This document shows, one piece after another, positions 42,106-51,057 of a stretch of 64,000 bases of DNA (positions within the stretch are counted from its first letter, which is position 1; every line of letters starts with the position of its first letter). The position numbers and the translations under genes are program-made. Source of the stretch: Aquirufa sp. (GTDB taxonomy: Bacteria > Bacteroidota > Bacteroidia > Cytophagales > Spirosomataceae); contig JAURHT010000001.1 in the NCBI GenBank assembly GCA_030833145.1, positions 18,674-82,673 on the forward strand. The letters are read 5' to 3'. Below the pieces are notes generated by a model, which searched no databases, had not been told where the DNA came from, and worked only from the letters and a program-made list of their open reading frames with translations.

Positions 42106-43524
42106 GAAAGTTTCCGCGCGCGAAAGGTGAGCCTCTCTTTTTTCCACAGGCATCTTGTCCCAGGTGCTGATCAACATCGCCCAGCGCGGATTTTTGCGGA
42201 ACGTTTCACGTTGTTTATCTAAGAATCGCCAAAACAAACCATCCCAAATCTCCTGCCATTCGCCCTTCGGATAATCACTCATTTTCAGGATGTAATTCGA
42301 GCCGCAGATATAGGGTTTGGTGGTCATCAACCCGCCATCGCTGAATTGCGACATCCCATAAATATTGGGCACCATCACCCAATCGTAGGCATCGATGTAC
42401 AGTTCCATGAACCAGCGATAAACCGCATCCGGTTTGATTTCGCACAATAGCATAAAATTCCCAAGCACCATCAAGCGCTCGATGTGGTGATTGTAACCTG
42501 TCTTTAAGAGCTTGCGAATCGTCTGATCAATCGGTTCCACCCCTGTCGTACCATTGTAAAAAGCCGCTGGCATCTCCTTCGTAAATCCCCAATAATTCGT
42601 GGTGCGCTGTTGGACTCCGATTTTGCGATACAACAACTGCACAAATTCGCGCCAACCTACGACCTGGCGAATGAAGCCTTCCACGCTATTCAAGGGTGCT
42701 GCGGAGGCCGCAACGCGTTCAATAACTTGAGCTGGATTCAGTAATCCGACATTGATCAAAGGACTTAAAATACTGTGAAATAAAGTCTTTTCCTGTGCCT
42801 TAATGGCGTCCTCGTAATCCCCGAAAAGGGGCATCCGTTCGCGGATGAATTGATCCAAAGCAGCCTGTGCTTCCGCATGCGTCACCGGGTAATAAGCCCC
42901 AGAAAATGGTCGCTCGGAAGAACCTGGATTGTTCGGAAAATTGGCAGTAACATAGTCGATCGCCTCGAGGATATAATCGTTTGGAACAGCCTCTGGAAAC
43001 GGTGCTGGGATGAACGTATTCTTCGGAATTTTCTTACGATTATCCGCATCAAAAGTCCATTGACCGCCCATCGGCTTCCCGTCTTCCTCGAGTAGAATCC
43101 CGCGGTCTTTTCGCTGCTGGGTGTAAAAGGCCGTTTGAAAATAAGGCTTGCGTGTACCGAGCAGCGCGGTGTCAGTGTTGAGGAAATTGGGGCTTGTTAA
43201 TAAGTGAATGTCGCCTCCTTGGCGAAGCCGCCGTAATAGCAAGTAATCATTCGGATCGAACAAGCTTATCGCGCTTTCGATGGAAGAAACTAGCGCAACT
43301 TCCGAAGCGCGCGGATCTTGCGCATCGATGTATTCTACCGTTTTACCAGCCGCACGAAGTCGATCCGCAAAGGCGCGCATACTCGCCCGGTGGAAGAGTA
43401 TTTTCTGTTTGTGGAAGGCGTATTGTTTGAAGAATAAATTAGATTCGACGAGGTAAAAAACATCCGCTTCCTGAGCGAGTGTCTCTTCAAATAATTGGTG
43501 AGGAAATATCAGGAATGCGCTCAT
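42085..43524 (-). CDS. PhrB/DPRP-type photolyase lacking Fe-S cysteines
   Basis: A 479-residue cryptochrome/photolyase of the deoxyribodipyrimidine photolyase-related family (bacterial 6-4 photolyase group). Motifs include [68 protein letters not shown]. In this group a [4Fe-4S] cluster is held by four Cys; the whole protein here contains only two Cys (in LLCEI and YICGS), and the C-x2-C and third Cys are replaced by an [12 protein letters not shown] segment. It would bind FAD but no cluster. Overlaps the upstream cryptochrome gene by 4 bp. Confidence 0.9.
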   Translation of the reverse strand: MSAFLIFPHQLFEETLAQEADVFYLVESNLFFKQYAFHKQKILFHRASMRAFADRLRAAGKTVEYIDAQDPRASEVALVSSIESAISLFDPNDYLLLRRLRQGGDIHLLTSPNFLNTDTALLGTRKPYFQTAFYTQQRKDRGILLEEDGKPMGGQWTFDADNRKKIPKNTFIPAPFPEAVPNDYILEAIDYVTANFPNNPGSSERPFSGAYYPVTHAEAQAALDQFIRERMPLFGDYEDAIKAQEKTLFHSILSPLINVGLLNPAQVIERVAASAAPLNSVEGFIRQVVGWREFVQLLYRKIGVQQRTTNYWGFTKEMPAAFYNGTTGVEPIDQTIRKLLKTGYNHHIERLMVLGNFMLLCEIKPDAVYRWFMELYIDAYDWVMVPNIYGMSQFSDGGLMTTKPYICGSNYILKMSDYPKGEWQEIWDGLFWRFLDKQRETFRKNPRWAMLISTWDKMPVEKREAHLSRAETFLAQLSA

Positions 43525-44984
43525 TTATTGACGTGTTTTTGGAGGATTCGCGCCCCCTCTTGCCGGGCCTTTTTCGTTTTCCGCATCGCCCAAACTTGGT
43601 CCGACGCCGTCTTTCTTGTCGCACTTAAATCCACGACTGGAGCGGGATAATCCACCCCTATTTTGACCCCGTACAAAGTCTGTTCCATGTCACTTAATTT
43701 CCAAGGTTCGTGAATCAAGGTAGACGGAATCGACGCTAATTCCGGCACCCATTTTTTGATGAAGATTCCGTCTGGATCATGGGCGTAAGAATTCTTAATC
43801 GGGTTATAAATTCGGATGGTATTAATGCCGGTCACACCCGCTTGCATTTGGATTTGTGGGTAGTGAATTCCCGGCTCGTAATCGAGAAATTGTCTAGCCA
43901 GAAAATGTGCTAAATCCCGCCAATCCTGCCAAAGGTTAAACACAAAAAACGACACGACCATCGCCCGCATTCGGAAGTTTAAATAACCTGTCGCGACCAC
44001 ACAACGCATGCACGCATCGATGAGGGGAACTCCTGTTTTACCTTCTTGCCATGCCTGAATCAAGAACTCATCGCGGTCTTTTTCCAGCGCTTGATAGGCC
44101 TTATTCACTGGCTCAAATTCCATCCGAGATTCATCCTCAAACTTCTGCATAAAATGCCCTTGCCAATGCAATCGGGAAGTAAAATTAGAGAGCGCCCGTT
44201 TATTTGCAGCCGTTTTATAATGCTGCATCGTGAACGTATAGGCCATCCGCATGCTGATATTTCCGTAAGCTAAATAAGGCGAAATCCGGCTGCATCCGCG
44301 TCTACTCGCCTCCGGTTTACTGATGGAGTAACTATAGTCTTTATGCCGCGATTCGATGAAACTTTTCAGGTATTTCCAGCCCCAATATTCGCCGCCTTCT
44401 TGGAAAACGGGATTCCTAGTTTTAAACGCAAGGGGCAGTTCTGGACCTTTAAATTCATCATAAAATTCAGGCGATAAACGCAACAAATTCCAATTGTCCT
44501 CTCGAACAAAATAAGGTTCGTGCCGCATCGTTTCCTCCCAGCGTTGTTGCCATGTTTTCCGCGATTTTAAGCGGCGAATCACACCGCCGGTGGGCGTCTC
44601 GTTCCACAAAATGCCCGCACTCGAGCAAAAAGCAGTCACCGCTTTGTCCCGCTCAAAACTAAGTCCATTACCAATCTCCTGATGAGAGAAAATTTGGCGA
44701 ATTTCGTATTGTTCAGAAAGCGCCTGAAACACAGGCAAAACTTCAGAATGAAAGAGGTAAAGAACGCCGTTTCGGTCCTCTAAACGCCCCTGCATTTCTA
44801 CTAAAGATTCATGGACAAATCGCCAATGACGGATATCACTGTCTGGGAAAGCAATCAGAGATGGCTCGAAGAAATAAAGCAATAACACCGGTATATCAGA
44901 CTCCAAAGCCCGGTACAAAGGCTCGTGGTCCGTAAAGCGGAGATCACGTTTGAACCAGACGATGTTGATAGGGGTTTTGGCCAT
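43521..44984 (-). CDS. cryptochrome/deoxyribodipyrimidine photolyase
   Basis: A 487-residue classical family member: N-terminal antenna domain (1-140, [24 protein letters not shown]) and C-terminal FAD domain (about 210-470) with [49 protein letters not shown] and [13 protein letters not shown]. It uses blue light to repair or sense. Its stop overlaps the PhrB-like start by 4 bp. Which lesion or signal it acts on cannot be said. Confidence 0.94.
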   Translation of the reverse strand: MAKTPINIVWFKRDLRFTDHEPLYRALESDIPVLLLYFFEPSLIAFPDSDIRHWRFVHESLVEMQGRLEDRNGVLYLFHSEVLPVFQALSEQYEIRQIFSHQEIGNGLSFERDKAVTAFCSSAGILWNETPTGGVIRRLKSRKTWQQRWEETMRHEPYFVREDNWNLLRLSPEFYDEFKGPELPLAFKTRNPVFQEGGEYWGWKYLKSFIESRHKDYSYSISKPEASRRGCSRISPYLAYGNISMRMAYTFTMQHYKTAANKRALSNFTSRLHWQGHFMQKFEDESRMEFEPVNKAYQALEKDRDEFLIQAWQEGKTGVPLIDACMRCVVATGYLNFRMRAMVVSFFVFNLWQDWRDLAHFLARQFLDYEPGIHYPQIQMQAGVTGINTIRIYNPIKNSYAHDPDGIFIKKWVPELASIPSTLIHEPWKLSDMEQTLYGVKIGVDYPAPVVDLSATRKTASDQVWAMRKTKKARQEGARILQKHVNK

Positions 44985-45033
44985 AGATTACTAACTGAAA
45001 AAACGCAAAGGATGTTTTCAGAAAGAAAAAGCG

Positions 45034-45041
45034 TACCTTTG
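45034..45041 (+). promoter_or_regulatory. -7 box for the beta-barrel gene
   Basis: TACCTTTG, a perfect TAnnTTTG box, 27 bp before the ATG at 45069. Confidence 0.6.
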
Positions 45042-45068
45042 CACCGTCAAATATCCTAATGTATCAAA

Positions 45069-45701
45069 ATGAAACAATTTATAACGCTTTGCTTTATCAT
45101 CATCGCGACTAGCACCCTAAAAGCTCAAACTGGAAGTATTGAAGTCAGCACCGGAGGCTTCTCTTTTATCCCAGCTTTTACTTCCAAGGAGCCTAATATG
45201 ATTATCAATGCAAGTACGAATCCGAAGCGTAAGTTGACAGGCGCTTTGATGTACATGATGCGCATGCAGAGTATGACGCCTACAACGGTGGCTTTGTTTA
45301 CGCGTTATCGGTTTATTGATAAAAAGTTTAAGGCCACTGCAGGAATCCATATGCCTGCCTTTCAAATGACGGAGGATTACAAGGTGACGAGCTTCTTTGG
45401 ACGCGAATTAACCTTGTCGTTTCCGGTGAGTAAAAAGATGAGCATCGGATCATTTATTCTGAATGGAAATGCCCGAAATACGGATTTTAAAGTGACGTTG
45501 ATTTCCGGGAATACGAATTACCGCCACGATAAATGGGGTTTTCTTACCCAGGGCTATTACCTGACGGTAGGCGACTTGACAGGACTTGCTGAGACGATCT
45601 CGTATGATATTAATTCCCATTTTCAAGCCAAAGCCTTTGGCAATATTACCCTAACCGACGGAAAAGTGATCGGTACCGTTAGTTTGAAATATAACCTATA
45701 A
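45069..45701 (+). CDS. secreted outer-membrane beta-barrel-like protein, hypothetical
   Basis: A 210-residue protein with a signal peptide (1-19, ending LKAQ). The mature part has alternating hydrophobic strands, such as ALFTRYRFIDKKFKATAGIHM, ELTLSFPVSKKMSIGSFILNG and a C-terminal GTVSLKYNL ending in a non-aromatic hydrophobic residue, compatible with a small 8-10-strand barrel. No family recognised. Overlaps the DUF4442 end by 6 bp. Confidence 0.75.
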   Translation: MKQFITLCFIIIATSTLKAQTGSIEVSTGGFSFIPAFTSKEPNMIINASTNPKRKLTGALMYMMRMQSMTPTTVALFTRYRFIDKKFKATAGIHMPAFQMTEDYKVTSFFGRELTLSFPVSKKMSIGSFILNGNARNTDFKVTLISGNTNYRHDKWGFLTQGYYLTVGDLTGLAETISYDINSHFQAKAFGNITLTDGKVIGTVSLKYNL

Positions 45702-46184
45702 GTTTTTTGCTTTAAAAGTCCAGGTGAACTGGAATTCAGCCACGACTTCACCCGCCTGATTTTTTCCAATGGAAGTAGAGAGGAGCTTCGAGCCCTCTTT
45801 ATTTTCGAGGGCATCATTGACCGCTTGTTGGAAAGCGAGCCCATCTGCGCAGGTAAAAATAATCACCCCAGTCGCCTTCTTGACGAACTTCGCCTCCAGC
45901 TTTTCGACTAACATACTCACCGCTGGCTGTCGCTTATATACCTGCCCAAAAGCCAGCATCCCGCAACTCATCTCCGCCGCCATCGCCTCCACCGCGAAAT
46001 ACATGGATCGAAACGGATTCTGATTAAACCACGAAAGCTTTACGCGAACGCCGCACGATTGATCATCGAAATGTGCCATCGAAAGTCCGGCCCAAAAGGC
46101 CGAAGACAGTTTTTGGAAAACAAAAAACTTGAATAATACCGGATTCGTAATGATCCGCTTAAAAGCGGGGAAATGTGGGTTCAT
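45696..46184 (-). CDS. DUF4442 hot-dog-fold protein
   Basis: A 162-residue protein starting at ATG 46184 (MNPHFPAFKRIITNPVLF). A hot-dog thioesterase-like pattern is seen: LSMAHFDDQSCGVRVKLSWFNQNPFRSMYFAVEAMAAEMSCGML and a C-terminal VVAEFQFTWTFKAKN strand. DUF4442 is related to acyl-CoA thioesterases; the active residue cannot be named. It lies after the GH3 terminator on the minus strand. Confidence 0.85.
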   Translation of the reverse strand: MNPHFPAFKRIITNPVLFKFFVFQKLSSAFWAGLSMAHFDDQSCGVRVKLSWFNQNPFRSMYFAVEAMAAEMSCGMLAFGQVYKRQPAVSMLVEKLEAKFVKKATGVIIFTCADGLAFQQAVNDALENKEGSKLLSTSIGKNQAGEVVAEFQFTWTFKAKNL

Positions 46185-46211
46185 AGCTAGCAATGTTCTG
46201 AACCAAAGATA

Positions 46212-46241
46212 TAAAAAAAGGGGCATTTCTGCCCCCTTTTA
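46212..46241 (-). terminator. intrinsic terminator of GH3 gene
   Basis: On the minus strand, TAAAAAGGGGGCAGAAATGC followed by CCC and a T run: a GC-rich stem with 4-base loop (GGGGCA 46220-46225 with TGCCCC 46230-46235). It begins one base after the stop of the GH3 gene. Confidence 0.9.
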
Positions 46242-48245
46242 CTAGTAACTCAAACCATGCCCAAACGCAAACAAACCATATCCCGGCCCCTCCATATATC
46301 CCGGAACGTCTGATTTATTCGCCTCTACCGCCGCCTGATTCACAGGAGTCGTAAATGGCATCTTTCCCGTCGGTTTATAAGCTCCTGTCACGATGTCAAG
46401 TAGCGCTTCTTGAGTTGTTCCAAAAGTCGCAATAATGGATGATGCTTTTCCCTTATCTATCTCTTCAATCACCCAAGGGTTTGTGTAATTGATGGCCACA
46501 ATCGTCGGTTTCGCGTTTAAAACCTCATTCACGTGATTCACATCGATGCGATTCTTCGACAAATTTAAGTCGATTTTCGAACCCTGCGAGCTGAATAATC
46601 CTCCAGAAGTAGGAACTAACCACAATAAAACGACATCTGCCTCTTCCTTTGTGGATACGAATTCTAAACCAGGATAAGTAGGTTTCGACACCTTGATCGC
46701 TTCACCTGCGTTGCGGCCTGATTGGAAATACGTTTCAAAGTACACTTTGGTCTTCTTCGCAAGAGGTAAACGTTTGTCGTCGTTACGTAACAAGACAATG
46801 GATTTACGTAGTGCCAAATCCGCAGCAGCCACCGCCTCTTTATTCCCCACAATTTTCACCGCCTCATCTACATTCACATAGGGATTTTCAAATAAGCCTA
46901 AGTCGAATTTTTCTTTCAATAATTTCGCCACAGACTGGTTAATACGTTCCTCAGAAACTAAGCCTTTTTTCACTACTTCGATTAAGGTCGTAGGATCTGC
47001 CGCACCAGAGAAGATATCCACTCCGGCGGTCAACGCTTTTTGGTAGCGCTCTTGAATGCTCAATTTTTCCACACCCCACGGCATCATTTCGATAGGGCCC
47101 GTATCTGAATTGATGATACCTTGGAATCCTAATTTACCTTGTAATGAATCGCGGATAATCGCTTTATTAAATGAGAATCCCACTTCTTCGAATTCCTTGC
47201 CTTTCGGTGCAGAATAGTATGGCATAATAGCGGAAGTCCCGGCTGCAATCGCTGCCTTAAAAGGCTTCACGTGGTAGCTAAACATGCCCCCTGGATAATG
47301 CGCAAACTTACCCCAGTCAAAGTGTGAATCTTGACCATCTATTTGGGGACCACCACCCGGGAAGTGTTTTGTGGTCATCGCCACAGAGGTGTTTGATAGT
47401 TTATTTCCTTGGAAGCCTAAAACAATCTCTGTAATCATCTTCGATGTCAAATCCGCATCTTCCCCAAAAGTACCCTCTACACGCCCCCAGCGCGGTTCTG
47501 TCGCTAAATCCGCCATATACATATAGCCTTTGCGAAGGCCCACTGCGCGCCATTCTGCCGAAGCCGTTTCCGCAAACTTGCGGGTTAATGTAAAGTCGCG
47601 CATCGCCGCTAAACCTAATTCTCCTGGCCACTTAGAGAAAGCGGTAACGCCCACACTTAATCCAACAGATGCATCTGTAGTTACATGGTTACGCGGATTC
47701 GAAGCGACAATCGCAGGAATGCCAAGGCGCGTGGACTCACAAAGTTCCTGTAAGTTATTCGACCATTTGGCCATAATATCAGGCGATGCATTCGCGCGCA
47801 AAATGAAATGGCGCAGGTGATATTGCGTTACTCCTTTTGTGGTACCCGCCGCAGACATGTTAGGCGCCTCTAAAGGCTTGCGGGTAAACATATTCGTATT
47901 TTGAACTAAATCTTCTTCATTAAATCCTTCGGTAATGGTCGTTTTAGCACCACCACCTTGTACTCCATTTGCGAATACTTGATCTCCTCCCATTCGGGTC
48001 GTGCTGATGAGCATGAAACCGAGCTTTTCCTCGATGGTCATTTGAGAAACTAAGTCCTTTATACGCACGTCTACCGGCAAGCGCCAGTCTTCGTATTTGT
48101 CTAGTTTATTGTTCTTGTTTAAGTCTTTAAAGGACAATTTTCCTACCCGTAAAGTGGGCGTTTTCATAGCGACAATGACAGGTTGCGTTTGGGCTACTAG
48201 TGAACTAGAAGCAAAAAGCAAGGCAATAAGCACACGTGATTTCAT
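46242..48245 (-). CDS. GH3 family beta-glucosidase/beta-xylosidase
   Basis: A 667-residue secreted glycosidase (signal 1-19, ending LVAQ). An EF-hand-like loop DLNKNNKLDKYEDW (about 42-55) may bind calcium. The GH3 barrel (about 75-420) carries KHFPGGGPQIDGQDSHF and the nucleophile region GIINSDTGPI (SDxG). The C-terminal alpha/beta sandwich (about 430-667) contains RKSIVLLRNDDKRLPL and GLFAFGHGLSY. No Fn3 domain follows, so this is the short form. It cleaves terminal beta-linked sugars in the periplasm. Confidence 0.93.
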   Translation of the reverse strand: MKSRVLIALLFASSSLVAQTQPVIVAMKTPTLRVGKLSFKDLNKNNKLDKYEDWRLPVDVRIKDLVSQMTIEEKLGFMLISTTRMGGDQVFANGVQGGGAKTTITEGFNEEDLVQNTNMFTRKPLEAPNMSAAGTTKGVTQYHLRHFILRANASPDIMAKWSNNLQELCESTRLGIPAIVASNPRNHVTTDASVGLSVGVTAFSKWPGELGLAAMRDFTLTRKFAETASAEWRAVGLRKGYMYMADLATEPRWGRVEGTFGEDADLTSKMITEIVLGFQGNKLSNTSVAMTTKHFPGGGPQIDGQDSHFDWGKFAHYPGGMFSYHVKPFKAAIAAGTSAIMPYYSAPKGKEFEEVGFSFNKAIIRDSLQGKLGFQGIINSDTGPIEMMPWGVEKLSIQERYQKALTAGVDIFSGAADPTTLIEVVKKGLVSEERINQSVAKLLKEKFDLGLFENPYVNVDEAVKIVGNKEAVAAADLALRKSIVLLRNDDKRLPLAKKTKVYFETYFQSGRNAGEAIKVSKPTYPGLEFVSTKEEADVVLLWLVPTSGGLFSSQGSKIDLNLSKNRIDVNHVNEVLNAKPTIVAINYTNPWVIEEIDKGKASSIIATFGTTQEALLDIVTGAYKPTGKMPFTTPVNQAAVEANKSDVPGYMEGPGYGLFAFGHGLSY

Positions 48246-48298
48246 AGGTTTTTTCTTTCTTTGTATAGGAAAGCAAAACTGTAGCCATTTCTAATCAC

Positions 48299-48946
48299 AT
48301 GAAAGATCCGAATGTAGACGAATTTATACAAAGTGCCGACAAATGGTCCGCGGAGATGGCCTTTTTGCGCCGTATTTTGCTCGACTGTTTGATGGTGGAA
48401 ACCTATAAGTGGCGGACACCCGTTTACATGGTGGGCACGAAAAATATCATTGCGATCTCTAGTCTGAAAGACCATTGCGCTTTGAATTTTTTCAACGGTG
48501 CGTTATTGCAGGATGAGGAAAACATGTTAATTAAACCCGGCGAACATACGCAATTAGGTCGCTGGATGAAGTTCAGTTCGGTGGACCAGATTTTGGCCAA
48601 AGAAGAGCTCATCAAAGCCTACATCCTAGAAGCCATTGAGGTAGAGAAAATGGGTCTGAAAATGGAAAAGTCCACGGAAATCCCGCATCCGGAAGAATTA
48701 ACGACGATCTTCGACAAAAAACCCGCGTTAAAAACGGCCTTCGAGAAACTCACCCCAGGTCGCCAGCGGGCTTATCTTCGTTTTTTCACGGATGGGAAAC
48801 AATCCGAAACGCGCACCTCGCGTATCGAGAAAAACGAGAAATATATCTTGAAAGGGATCGGTTTGACGGATTGCATTTGCGGCCTAACAAAGCGAAAACC
48901 AAGTTGCGATGGATCTCATAAAGCCATCGAGCATTTTAAGAGATGA
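48299..48946 (+). CDS. YdeI/DUF1801 protein fused to a CDGSH iron-sulfur motif
   Basis: A 215-residue protein. The DUF1801 domain (about 15-125) precedes a YdeI/OmpD-associated region (about 130-185, KPALKTAFEKLTPGRQRAYLRFFTDGKQSETRTSRIEK). The C-terminal end, CICGLTKRKPSCDGSH (Cys192 to His207), fits exactly the CDGSH pattern C-x-C-x2-T-x3-P-x-C-D-G-S-H, with Cys192, Cys194, Cys203 and His207 as ligands of a labile [2Fe-2S] cluster. A fusion of these modules is unusual but I have seen it in Bacteroidota. It may act as a redox sensor. Confidence 0.88.
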   Translation: MKDPNVDEFIQSADKWSAEMAFLRRILLDCLMVETYKWRTPVYMVGTKNIIAISSLKDHCALNFFNGALLQDEENMLIKPGEHTQLGRWMKFSSVDQILAKEELIKAYILEAIEVEKMGLKMEKSTEIPHPEELTTIFDKKPALKTAFEKLTPGRQRAYLRFFTDGKQSETRTSRIEKNEKYILKGIGLTDCICGLTKRKPSCDGSHKAIEHFKR

Positions 48947-49005
48947 CGCAAAGAAGTCATGTCTATGGCGTTTGTTACTAACGAGAATTACCTCAATTTT
49001 GGCCT

Positions 49006-49497
49006 ATGAATTTTGGAGAACAATTAAAGGAAATCCGTACCACAAAAGGACTCACTCAAATCGAATTATCGGAAAAGAGTGGCGTCGCTTTGCGCACCGT
49101 TCAACGCATGGAACGCAACGAAGGCAAACCTAGTTTGTATTCGATGAATGCGATCGGCGAAGTTTTGGGGACTAATTTGACCTTGTTGTACGCTCCGGAT
49201 TTGGAAACCGAAACACGAAATATTATGGAAAGTACAGACCAACAATTGTGGGCATTAGCTAAAAGGCGTGCGAAATTTAAAAGAAGCTTGAGTGCCTATG
49301 CACTTGTTATTCCTTTTCTCTGGGTTATTTGGTATTTAACTATGCCGGAATTATCCCGTTATGAACGATTCCCATGGCCTATCTGGCCTATGCTGGGCTG
49401 GGGATTAGGACTAGGGATTCAATACGTGAATGCGTATGTAATTCAAGTTGGATCTTTAGAGCAACGGGAATACGATAAGTTGAAGAAAGGAGAATAA
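49006..49497 (+). CDS. XRE-family HTH with two membrane segments
   Basis: A 163-residue membrane-bound regulator. The N-terminal XRE HTH (residues about 5-60: LKEIRTTKGLTQIELSEKSGVALRTVQRMERNEGKPSLYSMNAIGEVL) is followed by a linker and two transmembrane segments (about 97-112 ALVIPFLWVIWYLTM and 124-142 PMLGWGLGLGIQYVNAYVI). Bacteroidota carry many such membrane-anchored 2TM regulators. Targets unknown. Confidence 0.9.
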   Translation: MNFGEQLKEIRTTKGLTQIELSEKSGVALRTVQRMERNEGKPSLYSMNAIGEVLGTNLTLLYAPDLETETRNIMESTDQQLWALAKRRAKFKRSLSAYALVIPFLWVIWYLTMPELSRYERFPWPIWPMLGWGLGLGIQYVNAYVIQVGSLEQREYDKLKKGE

Positions 49498-49544
49498 AGT
49501 TTTTGCGTAAATTGCCATTCGAAATGGAATTTGTCTAAAAAACT

Positions 49545-50051
49545 ATGAGTCAATTATCTACTAAAATGCGCATCTACCACCGTTATTTAGGCTTCTTCTT
49601 AGCCGGCATTATGGCGGTTTATTCTATCAGCGGAATCATCTTAATCTTTAGAGAAACGAACTTTTTAAAGAGTGAGGTGCACAAGGTTCAAACCTTGAAA
49701 CCCGGTCTTTCGAGTGAAGAATTAGGTAAAGATTTACACCTTCGCGGCTTTAAGCCGGACACGACGATAGGCGAAGTGGTTTCTTTTAAACAAGGAACGT
49801 ATAACCTGAAATCGGGCGTGGCTGATTATACGGTTACTGAGCAACCTGCCATTGTGAATAAGATGACGAAATTGCATAAAGCCACCACGAATGATCCTTT
49901 GTTCTACTTGAACATCTTCTTCGGACTATCCCTGCTTTTCTTCGTGATTTCATCCTTCTGGATGTTCTTGCCTAAAACGAGCATCTTTAAAAAGGCGATG
50001 TTATTTACGCTGGCTGGGGTGATTTTAACGATTGTGTTGTTGCTGCTTTAA
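49545..50051 (+). CDS. PepSY-associated membrane protein
   Basis: A 168-residue inner-membrane protein: an N-terminal transmembrane segment (about 13-34, YLGFFLAGIMAVYSISGIILIF), a periplasmic PepSY-like loop (about 40-115), and two C-terminal segments (about 120-165). The KMRIYHRYLGFF start is typical of PepSY-TM small proteins often near iron-reductase genes. Its 3' end overlaps the isoprenylcysteine-methyltransferase-like gene by 4 bp. Confidence 0.82.
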   Translation: MSQLSTKMRIYHRYLGFFLAGIMAVYSISGIILIFRETNFLKSEVHKVQTLKPGLSSEELGKDLHLRGFKPDTTIGEVVSFKQGTYNLKSGVADYTVTEQPAIVNKMTKLHKATTNDPLFYLNIFFGLSLLFFVISSFWMFLPKTSIFKKAMLFTLAGVILTIVLLLL

Positions 50052-50617
50052 TAGACACGGGGTATAATCGCTTTTACCCTTTTTTGGTAGTCCAGGTATT
50101 TATCGCCAAATACTTCTACCACTTTTCTCTCCTCTAAGCGGTATCCTATCAGGATATAGCCATATGAAATCAGTAGGACGAGTAACATTTTTTGGGTGGG
50201 AACGAGAAGAAATAGGCCTAGGATTAAGATTATAGTCGCAAAATACAAGGGATGTCTCACGTATTGATACATGCCAGAAAACACTAATTCCGGCTTCATC
50301 TCTTTTTTAAGCCCTAAGAATTCAGCGCCATCAAAAGTTTTAAACGCCAGATACAAAAACACCAGCCCTATAAGTAAAAGACAAATTCCCAGCAGGACTA
50401 GCCAAGTAGACGCGAATAATAGAGGATCTGGGAGGAAGATGCTCCCGTATATAAGGGGGATTAAACCCGCGATGGCAATCAAATTATAGCTAATTCTGTA
50501 ATAGGCGAATAGGCCAGGAATCTGTTTTTCAACATATAATTTTACCACATTAGTGGCCAGGAAACTATGGATAAAAAAATACACTATCCAGCCAAAACCT
50601 AAGAGGATGATTTCCAT
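50048..50617 (-). CDS. isoprenylcysteine carboxyl methyltransferase-family (NnrU-like) protein
   Basis: A 189-residue membrane protein with about five segments and the YVRHPLYFATIILILGLFLL and EERKVVEVFGDKYLDYQKRVKAIIP motifs of the ICMT/PEMT-like fold. Such bacterial homologues methylate lipids or small molecules, or may be NnrU-like. No signal peptide other than the first membrane segment. Substrate unknown. Confidence 0.85.
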   Translation of the reverse strand: MEIILLGFGWIVYFFIHSFLATNVVKLYVEKQIPGLFAYYRISYNLIAIAGLIPLIYGSIFLPDPLLFASTWLVLLGICLLLIGLVFLYLAFKTFDGAEFLGLKKEMKPELVFSGMYQYVRHPLYFATIILILGLFLLVPTQKMLLVLLISYGYILIGYRLEERKVVEVFGDKYLDYQKRVKAIIPRVY

Positions 50618-50670
50618 GTTGATTTTTGATAAGGAACAAATCTACCGTAAATTAGTCAAAAATATACCCA

Positions 50671-51021
50671 ATGCCCCTATTAAAAGCCACCCCCATTCTA
50701 GCCTATTTAGATCGCGACGCAACGGTCGCGTTCTATGAAAAATTGGGCTTTGAAAGTAATGCCAAATGGGATGGATATTTGATGTTTTCCCGTGATGAAA
50801 TCAATATCCATTTGTGGTGTTGCGATGACGAAAGTATCCCGAAGAATACGGGCTGTTATGTGAATGTGGATGAGATCGATATTCTGTACAAAGAATGCGA
50901 AGCTTTGGGAATAGTTCACCCGAATGGGAAGCTCCAAAATATGGCTTGGGGCATGCGCCAATTCAGTATCCTAGATAATAGTGGGAATATTATTCATTTC
51001 GGTCAGGATATGAATAGCTAA
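50671..51021 (+). CDS. VOC/bleomycin-resistance-family protein
   Basis: A 116-residue cytosolic glyoxalase-fold protein: PILAYLDRDATVAFYEKLGFESNAKWDGYLMFSRDEINIHLW at the start and AWGMRQFSILDNSGNIIHFGQD at the end. It resembles bleomycin-binding resistance proteins of the VOC fold, which sequester the drug as a dimer, but many relatives are not resistance proteins. Confidence 0.85.
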   Translation: MPLLKATPILAYLDRDATVAFYEKLGFESNAKWDGYLMFSRDEINIHLWCCDDESIPKNTGCYVNVDEIDILYKECEALGIVHPNGKLQNMAWGMRQFSILDNSGNIIHFGQDMNS

Positions 51022-51057
51022 TTATTTTTCTAACTTATGTTTCTAAACCTATGAAAC

